Positions 24,001 to 36,800 of a stretch of 64,000 nucleotides of DNA are shown here, piece by piece (within the stretch, counting starts at the first letter, position 1; each line of letters opens with the position of its first letter). The notes below the pieces were generated by a model. The model was not told the origin of the DNA, ran no database searches, and saw nothing but the letters and a program-made list of their open reading frames with translations. Made by a program: the position numbers and the translations under genes. The stretch comes from Alisma plantago-aquatica. Its lineage: Eukaryota; Streptophyta; Magnoliopsida; Alismatales; Alismataceae. The DNA lies in the NCBI GenBank assembly GCA_963693085.1, contig OY856409.1, forward strand, positions 501,798,303 to 501,862,302. The letters run 5' to 3'.

Positions 24001-25126
24001 TTAGATTCCAAGAACCTATTTCTAGATGAGGTTTTTAAAGATTATGAGCTTTAATGGATATCTATTTGATATATATTTTATATCTTAGCTACTCATTGGC
24101 TGATCCTATGGGAAGTGACTAGTTTTTAATTTGGTATTTAGTGGGTATCAATTGGTAAAGGTCTCTATTTCTTCTTTACTATTTTTTTCCAACAGATTGT
24201 CTCTAAGTTAAAATGAAAATATACTGAGAGGAAGTTCTATGAAAATAGAGCTAGAACGCAATGCTAGCAGTTAAGTATTAATTTGGCTATCTTGCAGTTG
24301 GTATTTAGATTTGTTTTTCTACTTGTATCTATTTTCGTTAAAGTCAGAAATGAGTTATTTTACATGTTGTAAGCATGTTTTTAGTTATTTGATGGTTATC
24401 TTTGTCTTAGATGTTAGTTTCTTGGTTTGAGATAATTTTTTATGTGTATGATAATAAGGGAAGCTCAAATCATTTGTTTTTCTTGCTATCTTTTTTAGTT
24501 TTTGTTTTTTATGGAATCTCTATATCAAGTGTGGGTTTAACATCCCTTACTACTGGTCCATATATTGTTTATTGTTTTCTCTTTGGGTTTTAACGAGATT
24601 TCTCTATCATGGAGGACTTAGAATTCCTTGCATTGGTATTGAGATGTATTTTAGAAAGATCATGTTTTTATTTTCTTCTCTCTCTTTGCCAATGATACTC
24701 TTAATACTCCTTATCATTGTCTTAGAGAATTTTTGTTGATCTCATTTTTTTACTCAATGGGGTTTCTTTATCATGAATGCCTTAAAATTCTTCTCATTGA
24801 TATGAGACATATATATGGATGTTCCTCGATAAAATTTTTGGCTTTTTGTATATCATACCTTTGATTTCAATTTCTACTTTCATTTGATATTCTCTTATTG
24901 CTTGGGTATGTGGCCCCTCTCAATATGATTCTCTTTCTGAGAGGGGGCGGGTAACTTCTTAATGGAAAGTTTGGTAAGTATGCACAACTTTTGACTTTGT
25001 CATATGAAGAGAAAAATCTATGAGATAATTATTTTTTTTATAGAAAATTAAGGTATGATGCTCCTTTGACTATCTAAATTTTATATTCTTTGAAATATTT
25101 TGCATCATAAAAAAGGAAGACATTTT
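24001..25126 (+). other. Non-coding 3' interior of the Copia element
   Basis: No pol motif. Two related blocks (GGACTTAGAATTCCTTGCATTG near 24612 and TGCCTTAAAATTCTTCTCATTG near 24778) suggest an old internal duplication. AAAAAAGGAAGA just before 25120 may be the polypurine tract. Confidence 0.5.
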
Positions 25127-26485
25127 TGTCTTTTTGCTTATGCCATACTCTAATTTGAATGATGTAAGTATTTCCCATCCGTGTTGCTAAATTAAGTATT
25201 TCAATTGGTCAAAGAACTTAGACAGGATCTAATTTGTATGAATATGAAATGATATGTGTATGTTGATGCTTGTACATCCTATACCTAGATGATGATTTGT
25301 AATGGTGCAAATTGTACAACTTGATAGGAATTACATAAGAACATGTTATTAATGGCTCAAAACCATCTTTTACCTATTTTTTACTTATATAAACCCATTA
25401 GGATATTTGGATATCTTTTCCATATTCATTTGAGACATTTTGCATATTTTGGACATATTAAGATAACAATATTTTTCTAATGAACTTTATTTTGAGATAA
25501 ATACATTTGGGCGGAAATTTAGCTTGACTATGACATCATTGTTAGATTAAATAAAGTCAAAAATATTTTAGTCAAACTTTCATTCGATGAAGAAGCATCT
25601 TAGTCAAACTTTAGTTCGATCGAGGACATTTTCGTAGAAAAATTAACTAGTGCATAATTATCCATTTTAATCCCACTCAAATATTCTATAAAAAATAATT
25701 TTTCATTAAACTCATTCTAGACACTCCTAACATCTATATTAGGTATTTCTTAGTATTCCCTATATATAGGAGTGATATATAGACACTCAAAGTACACTTG
25801 TCCATTGCCTCTACATGATATCTCCATCAAGATTAGAATTCTAGTTTGCTACATTCAACTGCTTCAAAACAAGATTATGCTTAGTCTAACTCTAGTGTCC
25901 TACTACACAAAATATAGACTTTCTTAGACCTATGTGAAGTTGATTATCACTTCTTCCTTTGTGATTAAATTGTATATATTGTGAGATTGAGTTGTAATTT
26001 CCTTCTTCCTTCATGTTCCCTATTTTGGCTTGTTGGTTTGTGCTACTTTTTTCTAGATGTCTGTGGAAAATTTCATTGGATCTACTTCTTGAGAGAAGGC
26101 TATATCTAAAGGTGGTGAAGGTATATGGCGATCTTCTCCAAATAGGGTGGTCTTCTGGCATCCCATAAAGAAGACAATAGTTATCCTTGATCTGAAAAGA
26201 AGGTGAGTATTAAGCCACAAAAACACCTATAATTGCATTTTACATCAAAATAGGAAAGTCAATAAAATACATATTGAAAATGCCTAGTTGGGAACAACTA
26301 GGTAGTGAAATAATGTTATTTTATGTTGTAACCACTCTAAATCTTATGTCTTGAGTGGTTGCATATCTTGTCCATTACTTATACTCTTTTTGTAGAAATA
26401 TCTTTTTAATCAAGTTACAATTAACCATCCTCGAGTTTTTAGTTGCATAAGTTCAAAACCACTTTGTTCACCCCCTCTATAGCTT
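25127..26485 (+). repeat. 3' LTR of the plus-strand Copia
   Basis: Direct repeat of 20962-22259, starting TGTCTTTTTGC and ending ...TTCACCCCCTCTAT. LTR divergence is considerable, so the insertion is old. Confidence 0.8.
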
Positions 26486-27160
26486 TAAAAAAATCATCTA
26501 TATCACTCAAAATAATCCACAAGTTTCATAGTGTATCGAAACACTACCTTTGTGACAACCCTTATCCAAATTCACGTCAGATGGTGTTAACGTGTACATA
26601 ATAACAAGTGATCATTGTAATGAGTTTAGATTTAATGATCATAGCCACCACTTATCACATTGACATATGACTCTGACTGATATGACATGGCTTCCATGTG
26701 TCATTTTAAAGTGGTTTTGTCCATTACAACATGTTCCAAAAAAAGTATCCCTGTATCAAAATTGATCCAATATCATTACTATAGTGTCATTGTCACCATT
26801 CAACATACACATTAGTCTCTTGTATTATTGTTATCCTATAATATCTATTTAAATAACTACCAGGAACATTATAAGAATGTATACTCTTGAGTGTACATAT
26901 GATCTCATGTTTAGGTCCTCAATCCAAATCATACATCACTGGATAAAAATTTCCTGGGATATTATCATATTTGTTTATTATCTAAATATTTATACAGATA
27001 TAACAATTGGAAATATGTTTCATTAATAATCAAGTTATATACAACATACCCCTATTGTAATAATCGTATGTTGGCTTCAGGACATACAACCAACAAGATG
27101 TCCTTCCTAGTGTATGTTTGGGTTGTAACCTGCATACACCCATGATGCTTTGTAAATCAG

Positions 27161-27180
27161 AACTGCACACACACACACAC
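27161..27180. repeat. (CA)n microsatellite, left of the CACTA element
   Basis: AACTG(CA)n runs up to the transposon end. The array resumes at 37543 on the other side, so the element sits within it. The last three bases, CAC at 27178-27180, are the target duplication copy. Confidence 0.85.
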
Positions 27181-27189
27181 CACTAGTAC

Positions 27190-28600
27190 AGAAATGGATT
27201 ATAACGTCACTACTTCTAGGGTCAATTTTTACAAATAACCAACCTTATATGTCTATAAAAAATGCGGGCACCACTTAAGACCTCTTGGGTCGGTTTTCTT
27301 AAAAAAACTGACCTTGTAGTGTAACTCTATAGGGTCAGTTTTCCAAATAACCGACCTTATATGTCTATAAAAATGCGGGCACCACTTAAGACCACTTGGG
27401 TCGCTTTTTTTAAAATAACCGACCTTGTATTGTATCTCTATAGGGTCGGTTTTCATAAAATAAGAGACCTTATAGAAAATTGGATTAGAAAGCCAATTAC
27501 AGTTTCCCGCGACAAAAATTTGCTCGATTTTGGCTTCACGCCTCGATCTATAGGGTCGGTTTTCCAAATAACCGACCTTATATGTCTACAAAAAATGTGG
27601 GAGACATCTTGGATCCAGTTTGCCCTCACGCATGTATAAGCACCTCTAGGGCCAGTTTTATTCTTATAACCGACCCTAGAGGTCACCTCGGTCGACAATA
27701 TTGTCGACTGAGTTGAATTTTGGATCCATGTAAGTTCACACATGTATAAGCACCTCTAGGGTCGGTTTTTTCCTTTTAACTGACCCTATAGATCCCTCAG
27801 TCGACAATATTGTCGACCGAGATAAATTTTAGATCCAATTTAGTTCACGCATGTATAAGCACCTCTAGCATCCGTTTTTTACTTTTAACCGACCCTAGAT
27901 CTCCTCTCGGTCGATGAATTTATCGACCGATAACCTCTCAGTCGACAGATTTGTTGACCGAGAAGGAGAGCCAGATTTCCTTTCGTACGTGTATAAGCAC
28001 CTCTAGGGTCGGTTTTTTCCTTATAACAGACCCTAGAGGGACCTCGGGTGACAATATTGTCAACTGAGATAAATTTTAGATCCAGTTTAGTTCACGAGTG
28101 TATAAGCACCTCTAGCGTCGATTTTTTACTTTTAACCGACCCTAGAGCTCCCCTCGGTGGACGAATTTGTCGACCGATAACCTCTCAATCGACAGATTTG
28201 TCGACCGAGAAGGAGATCCAGATTTCCTTTCGTGCGTGTATAAGCACATCTAGGGTCGGTTTTTTCCTCATAACCGACCCTAGAGGGATCTCGGTCGACA
28301 ATATTGTCGATCGAGATGAATTTTGGATCCAATTTAGTTCACAAGTATATACGCACCTCTAGCGTCGATTTTTTACTTTTAACCGACCCTAGAGCTCCCC
28401 TCGGTCGACGAATTTGTCGATCGGGAACCAATCGGTCGACGAATTCCTCGACCAAGAAGGAGTTCGGTGTTTAGGATTTTAGATCTATATTTCCTTTCAT
28501 GCGTGTATAAGCACCTCTAGGGTCAGTTTTTTCCTTATAACCGACCCTAGAGGTCCCCTCGATCGAGAAAGTCGTCGACTGAGAATGAGTTTGAGTGTTT
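27190..28600. repeat. Left subterminal palindromic repeats of the CACTA element
   Basis: Two motif classes alternate. Class 1 is a hairpin with arms TAGGGTCGGTT and AACCGACCCTA around an AT-rich spacer of about 8-14 bases; about a dozen copies lie between 27330 and 28552. Class 2 is a near-perfect palindrome GGTCGACAATATTGTCGACC with variants (27692, 27800, 27908, 28160, 28292, 28411 and others). Class 2 copies also occur at 29111, 29167 and 29221. In CACTA elements subterminal repeats bind the regulatory/transposition protein; that role here is inferred. Confidence 0.85.
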
Positions 28601-28639
28601 TTAAATAACCCGACACAAGCACAATTTGAGTGTTTTTAA

Positions 28640-29110
28640 ATAACCGACGCTACAGGTCGGGCCCGAGGCTTGAAGTGGCCAAGACCTAGTCTTTCTCTCC
28701 CGTGAAACATAAATTTCGTTCTCTTTTTCTTTCCTGCGGAACCGATACCTTTTATTCTTTATCTCCTTGTGTCATTCCACCGCCGATACCTTCTCTTCCT
28801 TCTCTCCCATGTCATCACTTTTCATTGTTGCCACGCCACCAAAGCCTTTGCCAAGAAGCCCGTCATCGTGTTCGAAGAGGATCGTGGTGTCCGTGAAGCC
28901 CTTGCCACCTCTCTATGCCGCCAAAGCCCTTGCCTCCTCTCCACGAAGAGAGCTCGTCGTCGCCGCCTCTATACACTTCCACGAAGGTCGCCGCCTCTCC
29001 GTGAAGGTCGTCACATCCTCCACGAAGGTCGCCGCCGTTTCCAAGTAAGGTCGCCGCTTCCCTCATTCCCGAGTTCATTCCCGCCGTCATGGTAGCGTCC
29101 AAGTCCACTC
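28640..29110 (+). other. GC-rich pyrimidine-biased leader block in the CACTA element
   Basis: A sharp GC- and CT-rich patch in AT-rich DNA, between subterminal repeats and about 770 bases before the transposase ATG. It contains CCACGAAGGTCGCCGCC-type words three times (about 28980-29040). Overlapping short open frames on both strands show no domain I know. Most likely the transcribed 5' leader of the element; a captured host fragment is possible. Confidence 0.45.
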
Positions 29111-29881
29111 TCGGTCGAAAATATTGTCGACCGAGAGTCCACTTGCGCACATCGTCCAGGTCCACTTTCGGTTGAGAATTCATCGACCGAGAGTGGAACT
29201 GGACGCCGCACACTGGTGGGCTCTTGGTCAACTAATTGTCGACCGAGAGTGGACCTACGCTCCTTTAACTACACAGTTATATTGCTTTTCCATTTTATAT
29301 GATTTGATAACCCAACTGATAATAAAAACATGTATTTTTTCATATGTAATCATTATATAAATTCTAGAAATTAATACAAGATTAGACATGTGTACTCCTA
29401 GATTGATACTTTAGGGTTCATGCATGATGTTTAACTTAATATATAAATATGAAAATAATCCATTTATATATTAACTTAGAAACCCGTTCAAAATTTACTC
29501 ATTAGGAGTAAACTTTGGATAGTCCCCAGTTTGGGACTATTTTTGGATATTTAATCTCACTTAGGATGTAACTGTATAATGTATATTTAGTTTTGTAGAA
29601 AATTTCAATAGGATTTCCTCATTTGTTCTCTGGGTACATATATGAGTGGTTATTTGCCATTTACATCAGTGTACTTGGAGAACTTAGGGGAAATGTTGTT
29701 GAAATTTTCTTCAAAACTAAACATACATTATATAGTTACTAGTGAGATTAAATATTCAAAAATGGGATAGGTGGTACACTTTAGTATATAAGTAATTAAC
29801 TTTCTATCAATAAAAACTTACAGATTATAGTATCAATATTAAACAGTTAGTTTTATAATTAATTTTAATGTGATATAGAAA

Positions 29882-32800
29882 ATGGATCGAAGTTGGATGT
29901 CTATCAAGAACCGTTGCAGTCCAGAGTTTGCCAAAGGTCTTGATAAATTTATCAGATTTGCTTAGGAACATAGGAAACTACCTACAAATAGGCTATACTG
30001 TCCATGTAGAAATTGTTGTAACAATTTGAAAGTTGATACTGGTGAGGAAATTAAGAATCATGTCATATGCAACGGGATCATACAAGGTTATAATGAATGG
30101 TATTGGCATGGAGAGAAATTTAATTATGGATCAAAAAATGTCGATACTAATAGTTGTGGCATAGAAGATATATATAATGATGATAATATTAATGATGAAC
30201 TGATTCAAGATGACCGGATTCAGGATGATATGGTTGATGAGATGCTACGTAGTTGTCGGGACAATGTCATTGATCCACCTTCTTTATTTGTAAACATTGT
30301 CCATGATGCTGAAAAACCATTATATAAGGGTTGTAATAAATTCACGAGGTTGAGTGCTGTGATGCGATTATATACTCTTAAAGCTCAAAACTGGTGGAGT
30401 GATAAGAGTTTCACTTCACTGTTGTCTTTGTTAAAGGAAATTCTTCCTGAAGGCAATGAGCTTCCAATTTCAACATATCAAGCAAAGAAAATAATGTGCC
30501 CAATGGGAATGGAGGCTAAGAAGATTCATGCATGTCCAAATGATTGGGTGTTATTTCAGAAAGACTATAGTCATTTGATAAATTGTCCAAAATGTGGTGT
30601 GTCAAGGTATAAGACCACAAATTCAGCTAAGGCTAAAAATGGCTCTCCTGCTAAGGTGATGTGGTATCTACCAATAATACCATGATTTCAACGCTTATTT
30701 GCTAATACAGAAGATGCACAAAATTTGTCTTGGCATGGGGAGTTAAAGGCCAATGATGATGGCATCCTATGACATGCATCTGATTAACCACAATGGAAGA
30801 AAATTGATTTATTATACCCTCAATTTGGTAAAGAACCAAGAAACTTAAGACTTGGACTCTGTACAGATGGAATGAATCCCTATGGTACATTAAGCAGCCA
30901 ACATAGCACGTGGCCTGTTATGATTGTTATATACAATCTTCCTCCTTGGTTGTGTATGAAAAATAAGTATGTGATGTTGTCATTATTGATATCAGGGCCC
31001 AAGTAACCTGGAAATGATATTGATGTTTACTTTCAACATCTAATTGATGACCTAATGAAACTATGGGAAGAAGGTATTATGACATATGATGCTTCACGTA
31101 AAGAGATCTTCAGTTTGTGTGCTATGTTATTTTACATGATTAATGACTTTCCAGCTTATGGAAATTTGTCTGGATATAGCATAAAAGGATACAAAGCATG
31201 ACCTATTTGTGAGGAAAATACTGATTCAATCAGATTGAAATATGGTGGTAAAATCGTATATCTTGGTCATCGAAGATTTCTCCCACCAGTGCATCCTTAT
31301 CGAAGGCAACGTAAAACCTTTAATGGGTCAACTGAGGAACGAAGTGCTCCTAAACCTATACCAGGAAATGTTGTATATGATAGGGTGAAACATATTGTTA
31401 ATGAATTTGGAAAGAGTTCAAGTAGTCATCCACTCGCATGTGACAAATCTCTATACAAGAAGAGGTTAATATTCTGGGATCTTCCTTATTGGAGATCTTT
31501 GACAATTAGACATTGCATTGACGTCATGCGTGTTGAAAAAAATATTTGTGATAGCATCATTGGTATGCTATTGAACATACCAGGAAAGACTAAAGATGAC
31601 ATCAAATCTAGAAAAGATTTAGAATTAATGGGTATAAGAAAAGAATTATCAGTGGATATCAGGGGTCACCGCACATATTTACCACCATCTTGTTACACTT
31701 TGTCAAAGAAGGAGAAAAAGACTTTCTGTGAGTGCTTGTATAATATTAAGGTTCCAAAAAGATACTCTTCTAATATTTGTAGATTGGTATCAATGAAGGA
31801 TCTGAAGTTGATAGGTCTCAAATCTCACGATTGTCACACCTTAATGAAACAAATTTTACCTATGGCTATTCGATCTTTATTACCGAAGCATGTAAGGCTT
31901 GCAATCACAAGACTCTATTTCTTCTTCAATGAAATATGCAATAAAGTGATACATCCTGATACTCTCGATAAATTACAGAAAGATGTAATTGTTACCATGT
32001 TTCAGCTTGAAATGTACTTTCCTCCTTCATTTTTTGATATCGTGGTTCATCTTGTAGTACATATTACAAGGGAGGTGAAGATGTTGGGTCCAATTTTCTT
32101 ACACTGGATGTATCCATTTGAACACTACATGAGTGTTTTTAAAGGTGATGTTCAGAATCATTATCGTCCTGAAGGGAATATTGTTGAGGGTTACGTGGCT
32201 AGGGAGGTGATGAACTTTTGTAATGATTTTTTGAATTGCAATGAAACTTCTAGCGATCTAAAAAATTCCCATCACACTGAATCTTATTGTGGCAAAGGAA
32301 TTCTGGGAGGATGAGTGAAAGGAATCAGTCGTGAGTTATGGGAACATGTGCATTTGTATATTTTACACAACATCGATGAAGTTAGTAGCTACATCACATA
32401 ACACAATGATCTTATCAAGAGAAATCATCTGCGATCCAGTTCAGTGTGGCTTGCAAGAGAGCATAATTGAACATTTATTAGGTGATTTGAAGAGAAAGTA
32501 TTTAATCAACTATCTGAATCACCGAATAATGTTGCTGAGACATAAAATGGCTCACCTGTAAGCCAAAAATGGATGTCATGTCATATGAAGGTTATGACAA
32601 AAATGGATTTTCATACTACAAAAAGCGTCAAGACGAACGTAGTGTGGTCCAAAATAGTGGGGTCACTGTTCAAGCTTGTTCGTTGTATTTTTCTAGTGCC
32701 AAGGATAAAAGACCACGCGAAGCTGAGATGTCATATTATGGCGTCATTGAGGACATATAGGAATTGGACTATACAAATTTTAGAGTTCCTATCTTTAGGT

Positions 32801-33135
32801 GTAATTGAGTTGACAACAACAAAGGAGTTTTAGTGGATGAGTTGGGGTTCAAATTGGTGAATTTTGAAAAGATTGGTGAGAAAGATGAGCCATTCATCAT
32901 GGCAGACCAAGAAAAATAAGTATTCTATATTGATGACCCGACAAATAAAAATTGGTCTGTCGTTCTTCATGGAAAAAGACAGTTTACTGTAGAACCTATA
33001 AATGAAGAAGAATACTATGAAAAGTATGATGATTCCAGTCGATTCTCAGTTGGTTTGCCAAGTGTATATGTTGAAGATAACACCGATGAATATTATAAAT
33101 GTCATGACCATGCTGAAGGAATTTTACTTGACTAA
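29882..33135 (+). pseudogene. CACTA transposase (TNP2-like) with multiple stops
   Basis: Start ATG at 29882 (MDRSWMSIKNR). Order: N-terminal transposase-associated domain with CPCRNC (to ~30110); transposase_21-type core with TDGMNPYG, STWPVMIVIYNLPPWLCMK, NDIDVYFQ and CPICEE (30300-31230); DUF4218-like region (31500-32250, including FLHWMYPFEHYM and RPEGNIVEGY); DUF4216-like region (32580-32990, including EGYDKNGFSYY and NWSVVLHGKRQF). These transposases cut at the CACTA ends. In-frame stops: 29963, 30683, 30770, 30785, 31004, 31199, 32312, 32399, 32468, 32483, then, after a one-base frame change near 32543, 32758, 32806 and 32917. Most fit CGA/CAA/CAG to stop or TGG to stop. The reading ends at a TAA at 33133. 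Inactive. Confidence 0.92.
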
Positions 33136-33295
33136 CAACTCAACCAATACTAAAGGCATGTATTATTTGAATTATTTATTTTATTATCATTCAAGCAAGT
33201 ACTCTTTTAAATATACATCATATATCATGTATACGTTATCACTTGTGCTTTTATTATCACTTATTTTTTTATCATGTATACTTGTAGGTTCTAAA

Positions 33296-33298
33296 ATG

Positions 33299-33363
<65 letters not shown>
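33296..33363. repeat. (TA)n(TG)n microsatellite
   Basis: A run of TA followed by about 20 TG units directly before the second CACTA gene. Open frames over it on both strands are repeat translations. Confidence 0.95.
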
Positions 33364-33366
<3 letters not shown>

Positions 33367-35506
33367 GATGAACATTCTGAGCATGAGCATGAGCACCATG
33401 AGGATGGTAGTGGTGATGCTAAGAAAAGTAGAGGTCCCACACTGATGCGTAGGTTGTAGGAGCTTAGGGCTAAAGGGGACAAATTGCCAGTCCAGTTTGA
33501 TATCACAGGAGCACCTGTTGGGGAACATGCTAGTGCTTTCAAGCATTATGTAGGGGCGACCGCGCGCAGTAAGGTGGCAATAGATATAGAAAATTGGCAT
33601 GATGTTCCTAATGCCTAAAAAGACCTCATATGGAAAGATATATCTGTGAGTGGAAGTGATATTATTTTAATATGTTTTTTATCTATTGATTCTAATTTAG
33701 TTAATTTGCTTGGAATTAATTCCTTTTCAAAACAACATTATTAATTTCTTCTTTTGTATGTATAGGGTGTTTTTCATCTAAATGAAAAAGATCACAAGAA
33801 AAGAGTGCTACAATGTTGTTGTGTAAGATGGAGGGGTTTTAAGACATATATCACAAGGGAATTTATAAATAATCCTAAACAAAAGAAGAAAGCAACTAAT
33901 GTATATATTTTTATAGATCCTGAGGTGTGGGAAAGATTTGTTGCAGCTAGGAGATCGGAAGAGTTTCTGGTAATAAAGATTGTGATATATTGTATGAATC
34001 TTTAATTTTATACAATTAAGGAGGTGAATCTTTTTATACATGTTTGCCAAGTCTAAATTGCAATACCTCATTTTAAATGATCAGGCTATTCACCAGGCTC
34101 AAAAGGAAAGACGGGCTAAAAATGTGCATGACCATCGCTTGGGGCCCGGTGGTTATGCCTTCCGCCTCCAACTACAAGAGAAGCAATCCTCTTCTGGAGA
34201 AGAATCTAGTACAACTCAAGTTGAGCGTCCACCCCGACACTTGACATGGATTGATGCTAGAAAGAATCGAGCAGGTGAAATTGTCAACCCTGCAACTAAG
34301 GAGGTGGCACAAAAGATGGTAGGTTTATCCCAACTAAGTAAAGAGTAACTCAACTTAGATTTATTTATATCTAATTGATTTGTGATTTAATATTTTTATT
34401 AACTATGAATAGATTGATCTCCATGAGCAAAGGAAGGAAGGAAAATTCATCCCAACTGGCCACATGGATGAAATATCAGTTGCTCTTGGTACGAAGGAGC
34501 ATCCTGGCCATGTTAGGGGATTAGGAGCTGGCATATGATTCAAGTCTTATTTTGGCCCTTCACAATCTAAAAGAGGTCGTGCAGGAGGTCTTACACAAGA
34601 GGAGGTTGAAGCATTAGTAGCGTAGAAAGTAAAAGAAATAATGCCTTCATTTCAGCCTACTCAACCTTCTCAACCTATTCATACTGTGTGTCTCTCAAGT
34701 GATGAGGTACAAGCCCATGATCCAGTTGTAGAAGGTCATGGGATCACTCCCAATGACCCACCACAACAATTTGTAGTAAGTTTTTGTTCTATATGTTGTG
34801 TTATTAGTATGATATATATATGATAATATATATAGTTGTAACATGTATCTGTTCTACTTCTTCTTATATAACTTATATTATTTCAATCTAGGTTGGAATG
34901 AACTGTAAACTTGTAGTGGAGGTTCCAGAATATGATGTTGTGGCAGGGGGAAAGGTGTACAACCTTGGTGGTACATTGCATTGCCAACAAATTACTGATG
35001 ACATTTGTTGTGTGTCCATCCATCTTGTGTATTACAGAATGGGGGACAAACCACTACCCATACCTAATCTTGAATATAGTACAGTTGAAGAAGCTGAGGG
35101 TGCTATGGTGGGTTGGCCTAGACACTTAGCTATCAATGACAAGGTATACCTTATTTCTACCTTATTTTTCATATTTGACTGCATATATGAACTCGTGTAA
35201 TATAAGTATGTAATTTAATTAATAGGTTTGTAAACCAAAAAGTAAAAATTCTACTAGTCGTCCTCCTGTGCCCAAGCCATCTTTCATTCCTGAAGCTACA
35301 TTCGACGAATTGGGAAGCAAATGTAAATGTTTGTGTCGATACTTAGCCAACCAAAGCTCGAGATCATATATGTTGGTCAATTTGACAGAAGATGCAGCTG
35401 GGCGAGACTTTTAGAATTTTATTTTTCTTGAGGATATTATAGAGTTGTTCCAGTATGATTTGCTGAATACTTCGATAATAGAAGTATGGATAAGGTAAGG
35501 ATCTAT

Positions 35507-35557
<51 letters not shown>

Positions 35558-36541
35558 CAATACAAATTTTTAGCTTAGCTCTATATATGGAAATAATTAC
35601 AAATGTTTTACAACCATTTATATACTGAGAGCACAAACTTTGATATAAGGAATGTTGGATTCTTAGTTCCTTCAATCACTAGTCAAGTGGAGACACCTTT
35701 TGAGGATGTGAATGAGTACTTCTCTACTGCATTCAAATATTTTACTTGTGAGGGGAAGGAAATTATCCTAATTCCTTTTAACGTCCAGTAAGTATTATTA
35801 TTCAATATAATTTAATAATGAATAAAATTATTTATTTTAATGTTTATTTTATTCTTACTCAGAGCTAGACATTGGGAATTAGTGGTGATTGCCTCAAAAT
35901 TGATGACTCTTTATTATCTTGACCCAATGGGTAAAACAATAAGGAGTCCCAAACTAAAATTGTCAGCTATGGAGTAAGCATAAATTTAATCAATGCTTCA
36001 ACATGATATTTCTATTTAGAATTTCTATTTTACCAACTATCATTTAATTGATAGGGGTATAAAGGCTTTTCGTGAAGCTGGAGGACAAATACCCACAAAA
36101 TTAAAGACATTGACTTTGAAAAATGTCAAGGTAGCTACTTTGACAATTGCTTAGTCTTATATGTATTAATTTTCAACTCTAATATGTCAACTCTTATAGT
36201 CTTATCTCAACTGCTATTTATAGTAGTTTACTAACATTAAGTATAATTCGATATTTGTAGTGTCCTATGCAAAATAATGACTGGGCTTGTGGCTACTATG
36301 TAATGAAATATATGCAAGCTATTGTCAAACAAGCATCACATGACATTCAGACTATAAGTCAGGTAATAAAGAATAACATCATAAATTTACAAGTGATTGT
36401 AGTGATTTTATAGTATATTAGCATGTGCATTTTCTATTACAGATCTTTACAATTCAGTCTTACACACGTGTGGAGTTGAATGAATTCCGAGAAGCGTGAT
36501 CAAATGCTTTTCTAAATGAAGTCAATATAGCATTGGATTAA
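33364..36541 (+). pseudogene. CACTA second gene: Transposase_24-like N-terminus, Ulp1-like cysteine protease C-terminus
   Basis: Exons inferred from GT/AG sites and phase: 33364-33645, 33766-33969, 34085-34318, 34413-34775, 34892-35143, 35226-35494, 35574-35787, 35863-35973, 36055-36130, 36261-36362, 36443-36541. The first exon may start further upstream. Exons 1-3 read like plant PtTA/En/Spm protein (GEHASAFKHYVGA, NWHDVP, WERFVAARRSEEF, HRLGPGGY). The last five resemble a C48 protease of the Ulp1/SENP type: His in ARHWELVVI, Asp in YYLDPMG, Gln and Cys in QNNDWACGYYVMKYM. These are the family's catalytic positions and all are kept. Stops: 33457, 33616, 34536, 34623, 35412, 36497; a frame change lies near 35605. 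Ulp1 enzymes remove SUMO; the role in CACTA elements is unknown. Confidence 0.88.
35508..35551. repeat. (AT)n microsatellite in an intron of the second CACTA gene
   Basis: About 21 AT units between a GTAAGG donor and a TTTTTAG acceptor. Confidence 0.95.
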
Positions 36542-36800
36542 ATATGTCATCTCCATTTATGTATGTGGTTTGAGTACTCTTTCATATTTACTTTTTTATC
36601 TGACATTTAATATCATCTCAGACTTGCAATCTATCATTTTATAAATTATAATGTGATTATGAATCATTTTTATTATGAATGTGTGGTTTTGAATGGTGAC
36701 GGTTGAGCATCAATGCTCCCCTCTCCATGAATATATGAATCTTCTTGTTCTTCTGTTCTATTTCAGTTTCTGCAAAAATTATAAAAAAAAATCATAACTT
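36542..36800 (+). other. 3' untranslated region of the second CACTA gene
   Basis: AT-rich stretch between the stop codon and the first right subterminal repeat. No AATAAA identified with confidence. Confidence 0.4.

Larger units (their letters stand above)
20962..26485 (+). mobile_element. Copia LTR retrotransposon, gag-only, inserted in LTR D
   Basis: Two direct LTRs (about 20962-22259 and 25127-26485) flank a 2.9-kb interior with a primer binding site, a decayed gag and a long non-coding part. No protease, integrase or reverse transcriptase motif is seen, so it is non-autonomous. LTR D homology resumes directly on either side. No exact target duplication could be fixed by eye. Confidence 0.8.
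19800..27095 (-). mobile_element. Angela-like LTR D, split by a MITE and a Copia element
   Basis: Three pieces reassemble one LTR of the A/B type: about 19960-20201 (TGTGCGTGACTATGTGAG, GGATATTCATATTGATCATG), 20871-20961 (CATATATTGACTCATATGAG, GTCTCACTTATCAAATGACC) and 26486-27095, ending in GGCTTCAGGACATACAACCAACA, that is, TGTTGGTTGTATGTCC on the minus strand. The left boundary near 19.8 kb is uncertain. No internal domain adjoins it, so it is probably solo. Confidence 0.7.

Noticed and set aside
27253..28362. Open frames with repeated Thr-Asp-Pro-Arg words
   Set aside because: They are translations of the CACTA subterminal hairpins.
28702..29231. Overlapping open frames in the GC-rich CACTA block as a captured gene
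   Set aside because: No domain or splice structure can be seen; kept only as an open question.
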